A DNA stretch of 64,000 bases, from the NCBI RefSeq assembly GCF_021535045.1, contig NZ_CP091056.1, forward strand, positions 2,629,356 to 2,693,355, given 5' to 3'. Positions within the stretch are counted from its first letter, which is position 1. Every line of letters starts with the position of its first letter. Shown here piece after piece: positions 29,191-37,801 of the stretch. Under the pieces are notes generated by a model, which saw nothing but the letters and a program-made list of their open reading frames with translations, was not told the DNA's origin and did not search any database. The translations under genes were made by a program, and so were the position numbers. This DNA is from Ornithinimicrobium sp. INDO-MA30-4. GTDB taxonomy: Bacteria; Actinomycetota; Actinomycetes; Actinomycetales; Dermatophilaceae.

Positions 29191-29605
29191 ATACACTGCA
29201 CGCCGGAAGGTGCTCGTCGTGCTGTTTCTGATGGGCATCACCATCTTGATTCTGGGCCTCGGGTTGCTGCTTCAGGCGCGAGGGCCCGGGAACATGGGGA
29301 CGGGATTCCTGCAGGGCGCTGGTGTCGGTCTGTTGGCGAGTTTGGTTGTGCTTTGGCGGATCACTCGGCACCCGGAGCGGGCCACAACGTTCGAGCGCGC
29401 TTTTTCTCAGACTGGAGACGAGCGTGAAGATGCTTTGCTCACTCACGCGTTCGCGACCCTTGGCCTCGTTGCCATCCCGCTTACGGGGGTGGCTGCTGTC
29501 GCGATGGGTTTGGGGGCTGAGGTCCCGATGGTCCTGTTCTTCCTCCTCGTCGCACAGGTCATGGTGTTTGCGGTTGCTTTTGTGGTCAACGCCCGGCGGG
29601 GGTGA
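29177..29605 (+). CDS. Four-segment membrane protein paired with the HTH regulator
   Basis: This protein has 142 residues with four predicted membrane helices: VLVVLFLMGITILILGLGLL, FLQGAGVGLLASLVVLW, FATLGLVAIPLTGVAAVAMG and PMVLFFLLVAQVMVFAVAFV. A charged loop follows the second helix (ERAFSQTGDEREDAL), like that of DUF2178-type proteins often paired with YozG regulators. The ATG at 29177 follows a strong GAGGAG. The function is unknown; the overlap with the regulator gene implies coupled expression. Confidence 0.82.
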   Translation: MSTTKYTARRKVLVVLFLMGITILILGLGLLLQARGPGNMGTGFLQGAGVGLLASLVVLWRITRHPERATTFERAFSQTGDEREDALLTHAFATLGLVAIPLTGVAAVAMGLGAEVPMVLFFLLVAQVMVFAVAFVVNARRG

Positions 29606-29695
29606 CCGAGGCGGAATTTCTCCGGTATGCGAGACTCACGGCAGCAGCACAACTCGTCCGCGAATAGCGGGCTGGCCCGAGTCGAGGAGACACGA

Positions 29696-30180
29696 ATGAG
29701 TGAACAGACCGGCGGCGAAAACGTCAGTGACGGACTAACGGCATACAGCGTGGATGATGAAAACCAATTGCAACCTGAGGACACGCTGGTCCCCGGCGGT
29801 GACCCGGTTGAGCAGGGATATGAAACCTCAAACCGGCTCAAGAGCGCCACGTTCTATAACGAGGACGAAGACGGGGAGTCGCACGAAGAAACCATCGATG
29901 AGCGCATCTCCCAGGAGGTCCCCGACCCGGACAGCGCATACGGGGCCCTGAGAACGAAAGTGGGCTGGACGGACCCCCGATGGTGGGGGGCGACGATGTC
30001 GATGCGATCCCAGCCGATCAGAACTTCGTTGGTTCAAGCGGTGACGTTCACCAGTTGGCCGCCAGTGACGATGGCGCTGAGAGCGACACCGATGCACAGA
30101 TGATTGCGCGAGAGACCGAAGAGCCAGACGGCGGCACCGGCGAGGAATCCGCGATGCACATCGTGACTGAAGAGCAGTAG
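29696..30180 (+). CDS. DUF5709 family protein (frameshifted)
   Basis: This is an acidic actinobacterial protein of unknown role. Family traits are YSVDDENQLQPEDTLVPGG, PVEQGYETSN, ETIDERISQEVPDPDSAYG and the C-terminal motif EESAMHIVTEE. A break near 29955 shifts the middle part; after it FVGSSGDVHQLAASDDGAES continues the family pattern. The start ATG follows GAGGAG. It is alone on its transcript and closed by a strong bidirectional terminator. Confidence 0.85.
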
Positions 30181-30195
30181 CGACAAGCGCGACAA

Positions 30196-30235
30196 GAAAT
30201 GGTCCTGGCTCCCCTAAGGGGTCCAGGACCATTTC
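30196..30235. terminator. Bidirectional terminator between DUF5709 and GPGG genes
   Basis: Arms 30196-30208 and 30223-30235 (GAAATGGTCCTGG and its complement) with an inner CCCC/GGGG stem. A and T ends serve both strands, so it can close both converging genes. Confidence 0.85.
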
Positions 30236-30307
30236 GCGTTCTGTCGGCCTCGCCGGGCAACCTTGCGGATGATGGTGTGCCACCAGCCACTCGGGGAGGC
30301 CAGGCAA

Positions 30308-30451
30308 TCATCCGAAGATGCTGGTGCCTCCGGGGCCAACCAGCAGGCCGACAACGATGAGGACGATGCCCCACAGCATCTGCTTTCGGATGATGGCAAA
30401 AATGCCCGAAACGACCAAGATGACGGCGATGATCCAGAGGATGAATCCCAT
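30308..30451 (-). CDS. GPGG-motif small membrane protein
   Basis: This 47-residue protein has two membrane helices (FILWIIAVILVVSGIFAII and LWGIVLIVVGLLVG) joined by RKQM and ending in GPGGTSIFG. The GPGG end defines a family of small actinobacterial membrane proteins of unknown role. The ATG follows a TAGGAG ribosome site. Confidence 0.8.
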   Translation of the reverse strand: MGFILWIIAVILVVSGIFAIIRKQMLWGIVLIVVGLLVGPGGTSIFG

Positions 30452-30759
30452 GAGAACTCCTAGATAGGTGCAGTAACCGCAAGAGCGGCGTGTTCCCGAA
30501 GTATGGCCGTTCTTTCACCGTTCGCAACTTGCAAGACTTCGGCGAGTCGCAGATTTCTGCAGTTGAGAGGCGATCTGGTCGTTCGTGAAGCGCGAGCATT
30601 GCCGAACGCGCGGGGTGAAAGTCTGTGTGTCTCAACGGATGTTGGTAGCGAGATCATCGACTGCGGGGGCCGGGGTAGATAGAGATCGTTCGCAGCCTTA
30701 CGATTGTTGCGACCCGCTAGAAATGGCAATGAAGCCACCTCGAATAGGGGAGAAACACG
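30452..30759. other. 308-base intergenic region
   Basis: The region holds the divergent start regions of the GPGG and decarboxylase genes. No gene or RNA is recognised. A GGGGAGAA ribosome site lies just before 30760. No clear -35/-10 pair stands out. Confidence 0.5.
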
Positions 30760-32169
30760 ATGAGTGACGACGAATCTCGTCAGCAAAGCAACGGCTCGCA
30801 CGTACACGGCACCGACCTAGCGGGGTCTAACGAATTCTGGGGGACGAATCGTCCGCTGTGCGTGACGCACTGCAGTGGGCTGTGGCCAGGATGGCCAGGT
30901 CATCTGACCCGCGGTCTACGGCACACCCCGAATCGGAGATCGTAGCCGCTGCAGGTGAGACGGTGACTTCCGGCGGCATCGGATCGGCAGAAGCGATGCG
31001 GATTTTCAAGGATGTCCTGGAGCCGGCGACCCGTAGCCAGGGGCACGAACTGAACCTCGCCTATATCCCGGGCGCACCAAATCGCTCGGCTGTTGCCTTT
31101 GACGCGGTGACGGGCAGCGCCAACATTTTGGTGGCCTCTGGGAGGCCGGCGCTGGCGCTATTCACGCTGAAAACGAGGTGCTTGCGTGGCTGGCGAGTCT
31201 GCTGCAGTGGCCCGAGACAGCCGTTGGGTGTTTCGTTTCTGGCGGCACAATTGGCAACCTCTCTGCCCTCTTCGCGGCGCGCAAACGCGCACTGACCCGC
31301 CGTGGCTCAAAGCCCGAGGGAGGATGGACTCTGGTTTACACCAGCGGTGCGCACTCATCGATTGCCACTGCGGCTGAAGTTCTCGATGTAACGACGGCGC
31401 AAGTCCCGATCGATGAACGTGGGCACATGACGGGTGCGGCTCTGCGCGAGGTGCTTGAGCGAACGCCGTCAGCGTTCGCGGTCGTGACGTCTGCTGGCAC
31501 CACGAACACTGGAGTCATCGACGATCTCGCCGATGTCGCTGATGCCTGCGCCGAGCACGGTGTATGGATGCACGTGGATGGCGCGTATGGCGGGGCCGGT
31601 CTATTGGCGCCCTCGGTGCGTGAGCAGTTCAACGGCATCGAGCGCGCCGACAGTTTCATCGTGGATCCGCATAAGTGGCTGTTTGCGCCATACGACTGCT
31701 GCGCCTTGCTGTATCGCGAGCCAGATGCTGCTCGAGATGCCCACTCGCAGCATGCCAGCTATCTTGACCACATTGACCGAGAACAGCCCAACCCTCCGAC
31801 CTGGCGCTGCACCTATCGCGCCGAGTCCGAGGCTTACCGCTGTGGTTCGGGCTGGCAACGCATGGCACCGAGCGTTACCGCGAAGCAATCGAGCAGACTC
31901 TCCTCACGGCGCGTGAAGTAGCGGCTGGGATTGCGCGCATTGAACATCTGGATCTACTGGTAGCCCCCGAGTTGTCGGTTGTCATGTTTGACCGACCCGG
32001 CTGGGATGAGGATGACTACAACACCTGGTGCGACCGCCTAGCGCGTGAAGGGACCATGCTCTGTGTGCCGACCCGCTGGCGTGGCCGAATAGTGCTGCGT
32101 GTTGTCTTCGTCAACCCGGATACGTCTTCAGCAGAAGTGTTGAAGATTCTTGAGGTGACCACGCAATAG
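30760..32169 (+). CDS. PLP-dependent group II amino acid decarboxylase (frameshifted)
   Basis: This enzyme belongs with glutamate, tyrosine, aromatic amino acid and diaminobutyrate decarboxylases. Visible parts: ELNLAYIPGAPNRSAVAFD, FVSGGTIGNLSALFAARKRA, VTSAGTTNTGVIDDLADVAD, HVDGAYGGAGLLAP and the PLP lysine in VDPHKWLFAPYDCCAL. Breaks occur near 30836, 31135 and 31797. The C-terminal domain, VLRVVFVNPDTSSAEVLKIL, is complete. Its substrate is not clear. It needs pyridoxal phosphate, made by pdxH upstream in the window. Confidence 0.9.
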
Positions 32170-32198
32170 ATTGCCGCTGATGCGGGCCTAGCTGTCCG

Positions 32199-32639
32199 TC
32201 ATTCCGGTCCTGGACGCCCACGGCGGCGCTTGATTTCGGAGCGTCGGTGCTTGGCATCCAGTCGACGGCGCCTCGAGCCCATTGTTGGGCGCGTGGGCCG
32301 ACGCGGGATCGCTGGCTTCATTGCGTCTCGTAACAGCACGCTCAGGCGCTCGCGGGCCGCGACTCGGTTCTTACGTTGCGACCGATGCTCGCTCGCAGCG
32401 ATGGTGAGCACCGTGCCGGTCAGTCGTCCGGAGAGTTGATTGAGGGCGCGGGCGCGCTGCACGTCGTTTAGCGCGGACGTCGCACCGAGGTCAAGGCTCA
32501 GTTGCACGCGCGAGTCAGCAGTGTTGACTCCTTGGCCGCCAGGACCCGAGGAACGCGAGAACTGCTCAACCAGTTCGCTGGCCGGGATGTGCAGACCCCG
32601 GGGCGCCCCTGGCCCTGGGGTCACGTGCAAGTCGTCCAT
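32199..32639 (-). CDS. arfB: Peptidyl-tRNA hydrolase ArfB (ribosome rescue)
   Basis: ArfB frees ribosomes stalled at the 3' end of mRNA by hydrolysing the peptidyl-tRNA. The catalytic GGQ loop appears as SRSSGPGGQGVNTADSRVQL, near residue 33 from MDDLHV. The basic C-terminal tail (RRRRLDAKHRRSEIKRRRGR) is the one that enters the empty mRNA channel. The length, 146 residues, is typical. The ATG at 32639 is preferred to an in-frame start at 32657. Confidence 0.95.
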   Translation of the reverse strand: MDDLHVTPGPGAPRGLHIPASELVEQFSRSSGPGGQGVNTADSRVQLSLDLGATSALNDVQRARALNQLSGRLTGTVLTIAASEHRSQRKNRVAARERLSVLLRDAMKPAIPRRPTRPTMGSRRRRLDAKHRRSEIKRRRGRPGPE

Positions 32640-32643
32640 GCCT

Positions 32644-32799
32644 TCAGGATGCACCACGGGTCACGACACAACGATTCAGCAGGCAGATGGAGGCGCCGCC
32701 ATTAACCCCGAGGATCTGAGCCTTTTGCTGGGCGAACTCTACGTCAGTCAGGATGCCTTGCGCCCGGAGGGCAGCGAGCCTCTCTAGCGCATTCAACAT
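32644..32799 (-). CDS. SHOCT-domain small protein, start uncertain
   Basis: The frame reads MLNALERLAALRAQGILTD and EFAQQKAQILG, which matches the SHOCT motif (a short C-terminal helix pair ending in a long-chain of AxxKxxIL type). Upstream, the open frame extends to about 32910 with KGPAKQLSLRTSPTAQAYQA and a Pro/Ala linker but no clear start codon, so a frameshift or a fusion to the preceding GntR gene is possible. SHOCT helices often tail membrane or filament proteins. Confidence 0.45.
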   Translation of the reverse strand: MLNALERLAALRAQGILTDVEFAQQKAQILGVNGGASICLLNRCVVTRGAS

Positions 32800-32918
32800 G
32801 TCGTCTGCTGGCGCAGCAGCAGGGGGCGGCTGCGTTGGTGCGGGGTGTGCCCACTGTTGGGCTTGGTATGCCTGCGCAGTGGGGGATGTGCGCAGGGAAA
32901 GTTGCTTGGCTGGACCCT

Positions 32919-33667
32919 TCAGGACGTTTGCCCGCCCACCTCATAGCCCCGCTCATTCCAGGCCATGAGTAACTCATACCGATCAGCGCGCACCGTCGTC
33001 CGGCGGCATTCCATCGGCTTGCCCTTGCGCAGCCCGGTTCGCTCAATCGTGAGGCCTGCCGCAGGCACTGGGGTATTAAGGCGGCTGGCCATCTTCGGGC
33101 TGATTAGCGTCGCAGTGATGCGCTCGCGACCTGAATCAGGGACGGCAATGTGGTGCTTGGCGAGCTCGTCGTACAAAGCGGTTCTGGTGAAGTCGGTGTC
33201 GAGCAGCGGCTTACCAATCTGGGCTGGTAGCCACACACAGTCGTGTGCGAGGGGTTCGCCACCTGCCAGACGAATGCGCTCCAGGGCGAAGAGGTCTGAT
33301 TCAGGAGGTAGACCGAGTTGAGCAGCGGCCTCGGGATGACTCTTGAGGCCGCACGACAACACGACGGATTCTTGGACAATGCCGCGCGACTCGATCTCTC
33401 GGAAGAGGGAGTAGAGGCTGCCGAGGGGTTGTTCGATTCTCTGCGAGAGGACTTGGCTCTGCCGGCCCCTCCCGGACTCGACAAGGCCAGCCTCGCGAAT
33501 GCGGCGCATCGCCTCTCGGACGGTGTGACGCGAAACCTCGTATTCGTCGCGCAACTGTGCTTCTCCGGGGAACCCGGCCGCGAAGTCCCCCGCCGCGAGG
33601 CGGCGGAGGAGGTCGGCGTGGAGTTGCGCCCAGAGGGGTTCCTCCGGGACCGATCAAGGGCGCCCAT
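32919..33667 (-). CDS. GntR family regulator with UTRA domain (frameshifted)
   Basis: The winged helix spans residues 10-75 (LRDEYEVSRHTVREAMRRIR, then EAGLVESGRGRQS). The C-terminal UTRA-type ligand domain includes DLFALERIRLAGGEPLAHDC, the VWLPAQIGKPLLDTDFTRTA stretch and RTGLRKGKPMECRRTTVRAD. A break near 33630 separates the first residues MGALDRSRRNP from WAQLHADLLRRLAAG. The ligand is unknown. It may regulate the TauE and rhodanese genes that lie upstream on the same strand, but this is a guess from proximity. Confidence 0.85.
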
Positions 33668-33695
33668 GCTGATCAATATACCTAGGGTCCGTGGC

Positions 33696-34545
33696 CTAGG
33701 CTGTCGAAACCTCGGAAGTGCTACTACGCCGACCAGTGGTGAGCCAGGTGATCGCGATGACGATGGCTCCGGCTGCCACGACCACAGCGGACCAGCCCAA
33801 AGTCGGAGCTTCTTGGGCTCCAATCGCGATCGCCATTACCAACACGAACCAGCCAAAGATGCGGCGTAGTGAGTCCGGTCGAATGCGCCCGGCCAAAGGT
33901 CCGCCAATGAGCGCACCAAGCACTGCGGCACCCGTCACCGCTGCCGCCATCGCCCAATCGATCTGCACTGAGGCCAGGTAGCCACCAAGGCCAGCCATGG
34001 ACTTCATGGCAATGACGACGAGTGAAGTGCCGATCGCGATAGGCATGGGAAGCCCACCAAGAAGCGCGAGCGCGGGCACAACCAAGAATCCGCCACCGGC
34101 CCCAACGAGGCCAGTCATCAGGCCGACCACGACGCCGTCCACGATGATCCGGCCCAGAGGCATACCAGTGTGAACCTTGTCTGGGTCGATCTTCTTACGG
34201 CCGCGCAGCATAGCGATAGCTGTCGCCAGCATCATGACGGCAAAACCGATCAGCAGCCATTGGCCGGGGACGAATTCTGCCCCCGACCACCGACATACGC
34301 ACCGGCCATGGCCGCAACACCGAAGATCAAGCCAGTTCGCCACTGGACCCGTCCTGCGCGGGCATGCGAAATCGCGCCGACGGCGCTGGTGACTCCCACG
34401 ACAAGAAGGGAGGTCGCGATCGCTTCCTTCGTTTCCATGCCGGCCACATATACCAGCAGGGGGACAGTCAGAATCGAGCCGCCGCCCCCGAGGAGGCCAA
34501 GAGTGATCCCGACGAGGACCGCCAGCACGAGGGTCAGGAGGAGCA
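33696..34545 (-). CDS. TauE/SafE-type sulfite (organosulfonate) exporter (frameshifted)
   Basis: This membrane exporter has about eight segments. Duplicated family motifs show: VGITLGLLGGGGSILTVPLL with ETKEAIATSLLVVG in the first half, then GLMTGLVGAGGGFLVVPALA and PIAIGTSLVVIAMKSMAGLG in the second. A break near 34280 joins the halves. It starts five bases beyond the stop of the rhodanese gene, in one operon. Related transporters remove sulfite or thiosulfate made during sulfide or persulfide oxidation, which fits the divergent MBL/rhodanese gene. Confidence 0.9.
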
Positions 34546-34549
34546 TGTG

Positions 34550-35131
34550 CTCAGGCTCCGGTGAGCTGGTCGAGCAGTTGCTGAGGGTCTGGCGACCGGC
34601 CTTGTTGTAGGGCAACTTCATTAACATGGAACCCATCGCGCAAGTGTTGCTCAGGGCGGCGAAGGTCAGGCCTCCACCGATCCCTGCAGCCAGCCACTTC
34701 GTTTGGGGGACGAGCGCACTGGTCAGCACGCTGGTGAGAACGACTGATCCAGCAACCAGGCGCACCTGACGCTCCAGGTCCCAACGCTGGGCACCTTCCA
34801 CGACAGGGTGGCCGGCGGACTGCCACGCGGTGATTCCACCCTGCAGCACGTGCAGGTTGTCGAGGCCAGTGGCGCTCAGCGCCGTGTCGGCTTGCTGAGC
34901 GCGGGCACCCGAGCGGCAGACCAGGACCACGTCCTGTTCCAGGTGGGAGGAAATCTGGTCGCGGTGTTCCTTCAAAGTGTCCAGCGGGACGTTATAGGAC
35001 TTCTCGATGTGGGCAGTCTCAAACTCCGCGGGAGTGCGGACATCAAGGACCAGCAGGTCTTTGTCGTTCGCGCGGCGCTCGGCGAGCCAGGCTGCATCGA
35101 TAGTGGTTGATCCGGTGGCAGAAATATTCAA
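34550..35131 (-). CDS. Rhodanese with C-terminal DUF2892-type membrane part (frameshifted at the end)
   Basis: The rhodanese domain (residues 8-105) has LLVLDVRTPAEFETAHIEKS, the active-site loop VLVCRSGARAQQ and the HVLQGGITAWQSAGHPV segment. Two membrane helices follow (LVAGSVVLTSVLTSAL, WLAAGIGGGLTFAALSNTCA), the DUF2892 type. A break near 34580 restores a stop at 34550 just ahead of the TauE start. The TTG at 35131 is chosen because GAGGAGAA precedes it. Probably moves sulfane sulfur at the membrane. Confidence 0.9.
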
Positions 35132-35160
35132 GGGATTCTCCTCGGTGACGATCGTGGCGG

Positions 35161-35200
35161 ATGTACGTACTTTTGCGTTCTCAGGCAATAGTACGTACAT
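35161..35200. promoter_or_regulatory. Twin GTACGTAC operator between divergent sulfur genes
   Basis: ATGTACGTAC (35161-35170) and GTACGTACAT (35191-35200) are perfect inverted copies 30 bases apart, and each contains the self-complementary octamer GTACGTAC. The gap between the rhodanese/TauE operon and the MBL/rhodanese gene is only about 100 bases, so one repressor could cover both promoters. Persulfide sensors of the CsoR or ArsR type are candidates, but no regulator gene of these types is adjacent. Confidence 0.7.
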
Positions 35201-35231
35201 TTAACTCAGGCAAACAACTTGAGGAGATTTC

Positions 35232-36582
35232 ATGCAGGTCATCGTCATTGACACAACATCGCTCGGGGATCGGTCCTACTTGATCCACGACGGTACGCAG
35301 GCGCTGGTGATCGACCCTCAGCGCGATATTGATCGCGTCACCGCTGCGGCTAGTGACGCCGGGGTTGAGATCACGCACATCGCCGAGACGCACATGCACA
35401 ACGACTACGTCACTGGTGGCCTAGAGTTGGCCCAAGTCACTGGCGCCTCGTATCTGGTGAATGAGGCCGACCCGGTGAAGTTTGAGCGAACTCCGATCTC
35501 GGACGGCGAGACGGTCCAGGTCGGCTCGCTGAGGATGCAGGCGATTGCCACCCCCGGTCATACCGCAACTCACCTGTCCTACATCGTCACGCACACCGAA
35601 GAGCAGGCTGTCTTCTCTGGTGGGAGTTTGCTTTTGGGTCCGTGGGCCGCACCGACTTGGTTGACCCCGCGCTGACCACTGAGCTGACTCACGCGCAGTA
35701 TGTGTCGGTGCGTCGCTTGACATCGGAAGCGAACGAGCAAGCTGAGCTGTATCCGACTCACGGCTTCGGTTCGTTCTGCTCCAGTGGTCCGGCTACCGGT
35801 GCAAATAGCTCAACGATTGAGGAACAACTGCAGGCGAACCACGCCCTCACCGACGAGGACGAGGACCACTTTGTGCGCGAATTGATCGCAAACCTCAGCG
35901 CTTACCCGACGTACTACGCACACATGGGTCCGGCTAACGAGAATGGTCCTGGCCCGGTCGACCTCAGCGTGCCTGAGCCGCTCTCTGGAGTTGAGCTGAC
36001 TCAGCGACTGCGTGATGGCGAATGGGTCGTTGATCTGCGCGACCGTGTCGCGTTCTCAAAGGAGCACCTCGACGGCGCAGTCAGCTTTGAGTATGGCGAC
36101 GGGTCCAGTTTCACCACCTTCTTGGGGTGGGTCATTCCCTGGGGTGAGCGCATTACCCTCGCCGGAACCCACGACGACGTTGAGTCCGCAATCCGCGACT
36201 TGTCGCGTATCGGTATCGACTCTCCTGACGCAGCCTTGGGTGCTGGCCCAAGAGACATCGCCCCAAGCGCCGACGTTGCGGCCTACCCGCGCGTTGACTG
36301 GGCTGGCTTGCTCGCGGAGCGCCCGAAGGTGAAGCGATTCTTGATGTGCGGCGCACCGATGAGTTTGCCGGTTCGCACATCGAGGGAGCCACCAATATCC
36401 CGCTGCACGAAATCGTGACCCGCATGGATGAAGTGCCGCAGTGCCGCATCTGGGTGCACTGCGGATCTGGCTACCGCGCGGGTGTGGCTGCAAGCCTGCT
36501 CCAGCGTTCTGGCAAGGACCCGGTCCATGTAGATGCCAGCTTTGGTGAGGCTGCCGACAGCGGAGTGACTCTGCAGTACTGA
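35232..36582 (+). CDS. MBL-fold/rhodanese fusion, persulfide dioxygenase-like (frameshifted)
   Basis: The N-terminal metallo-beta-lactamase domain (residues 1-230) has LVIDPQRDIDRV, the metal motif ETHMHNDYVTGGLELA, ATPGHTATHLSYIV and ELYPTHGFGSFCS. Two rhodanese domains follow. The first (WVVDLRDRVAFSKEHLDGAV) has THDD where the catalytic Cys would be, so it is probably structural. The last has IWVHCGSGYRAGVAASLL with the Cys. Breaks occur near 35638 and 36330. The ribosome site AGGAG precedes the ATG. It most likely oxidises glutathione- or mycothiol-type persulfide to sulfite, which TauE would export. Confidence 0.9.
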
Positions 36583-36663
36583 GGCTAAAGCGCCAGAACG
36601 ACACGCTAGGTGCCGCGGTGCCTATGTCTGTTGCCGCGTGTTCGGCGTCACCGGTAGAAACAC

Positions 36664-36695
36664 AGCAGCACCGGGCCAGCTGGCCCGGTGCTGCT
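36664..36695. terminator. Terminator after the MBL/rhodanese gene
   Basis: Sixteen-base perfect arms meet without loop (AGCAGCACCGGGCCAG and its complement), followed by TCGTCG. It lies between two converging genes and can serve both. Confidence 0.85.
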
Positions 36696-36713
36696 TCGTC
36701 GTGAAGAAACAGG

Positions 36714-37178
36714 TCAAGAAGCGACTGCTGCCGCGAGGTTCTTTAGGGCCGTCTCCATGTCGTCTTCGGACACCAAGGGGAAAGTTATCTTAGACAACAG
36801 GTCGGGGTCGGTGACGTTGCTCCAGTCATAGGTATGCCGGACTTCGGTGCTGTCGGGACCATGCGGCGTCAACTCCCACACCCATTGCCAACCGGGAGGC
36901 TGGGTGCCAGCTGGTGCGGTCTGCCATGCGAGCAACTTGCCCTCGTCGTAGCCGGTGACGTGGTTGTCAGTCTTGTAGTCACCGCCCATGTGGTCTCCGG
37001 CCATGTTCATCGTGAACACCTGGCCGGTCCCAGTGATGCGGTCGCCCTGATCCACGGAGACCACGAAGCCAGAACCGTCGATAGCGACATGGTTTTCGGG
37101 CAGCGAGATCACGTCGAACACGTCTTTATTCGGCGCGTCGATCGTGCGTGTGACAGTGATACTGGTGTTTTCACTCAT
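36714..37178 (-). CDS. SRPBCC/START-like domain protein (polyketide cyclase family)
   Basis: This 154-residue protein has the SRPBCC fold, a deep cavity for hydrophobic ligands. Marks are TVTRTIDAPNKDVFDVISLP at the start, GRGQVFTMNMAG-like and GKLLAWQTAPAGTQPPGWQW in the middle, and STEVRHTYDWSNVTDP near the end. No catalytic residues can be assigned. It lies alone between converging genes and tRNA-Arg. Confidence 0.88.
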   Translation of the reverse strand: MSENTSITVTRTIDAPNKDVFDVISLPENHVAIDGSGFVVSVDQGDRITGTGQVFTMNMAGDHMGGDYKTDNHVTGYDEGKLLAWQTAPAGTQPPGWQWVWELTPHGPDSTEVRHTYDWSNVTDPDLLSKITFPLVSEDDMETALKNLAAAVAS

Positions 37179-37286
37179 ATTGCGAGGGTATGCAGATAGT
37201 CACCGTCACGCGACCTGAAAGGGCGGGCGTTGAAACAGCACCGGCCGCAGACCAAACGTCAAGCATCCCGCGAAGGAGCAAAACGT

Positions 37287-37362
37287 TGGTGCCCCCGGCA
37301 GGATTCGAACCTGCGACACCCGCTTTAGGAGAGCGGTGCTCTATCCCCTGAGCTACGAGGGC
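37287..37362 (-). tRNA. tRNA-Arg(CCT)
   Basis: Reading the minus strand, GCCCTCG pairs with CGGGGGC as acceptor stem. The D arm GCTCAGGGGATAGAGC, an anticodon stem-loop with CTCCTAA (anticodon CCT), and GGTTCGAATCC in the T arm follow. CCA is encoded. It reads AGG codons. Confidence 0.96.
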
Positions 37363-37442
37363 GGGGAAGACTTCAGAGAGCAGGTTAACAACTGATTGCC
37401 CGCGTTCCAGCATGGTCATGCCCAGGATGTGATCTGCGAACG

Positions 37443-37480
37443 AAGAGTGGGCTCACACCGATTGGTGTGAGCCCACTCTT
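37443..37480. terminator. Terminator downstream of the 54-residue gene
   Basis: Seventeen-base arms (37443-37459 and 37464-37480) with a four-base loop, A- and T-rich on the outside. It ends the small minus-strand gene at 37497. Confidence 0.85.
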
Positions 37481-37496
37481 TATATCTGGCGCTTAA

Positions 37497-37661
37497 TCAG
37501 CCGCGGATGTGCTCGACCGGGCGGTAGCCAGCGCCAACCGTGACGACGTTCTTGACGCCGTTGGTAATGCTGGGAACGAGTGCAGCGGTGGCCCCGTTGA
37601 CCTGGCCGATGGCGTAAAGCGCGGCAATGGACAGGGCGATGAGTGCGAAGGTAGCGATCAT
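37497..37661 (-). CDS. 54-residue membrane or exported small protein
   Basis: The frame begins MIATFALIALSIAALYAIGQ, one hydrophobic helix, then a polar part rich in Val, Thr and Gly (VNGATAALVPSITNG, VTVGAGYRPVEHIRG). A near-perfect GAGGAGGT ribosome site stands before the ATG and a strong terminator follows the stop, both arguing for a real gene. No family is recognised. Confidence 0.72.
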   Translation of the reverse strand: MIATFALIALSIAALYAIGQVNGATAALVPSITNGVKNVVTVGAGYRPVEHIRG

Positions 37662-37801
37662 GTGGAGGACCTCCTCGAAGAACTTTGGATGTTTGGATGA
37701 TCTCCCGAGAGTTACCCACCGGTTGATCTGCCTCTAGATTGCTATGCCTATGAATTAAGCACAAGTCACCGCTTCTTCACTAAAAATGTAAGAATTGCTA
37801 C

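Noticed and set aside
37171..37419. Open frame with LVAQGIEHRSPKAG and SNPAGGT on the minus strand
   Set aside because: It is the translation of the tRNA-Arg gene and flanks, a known false protein pattern.
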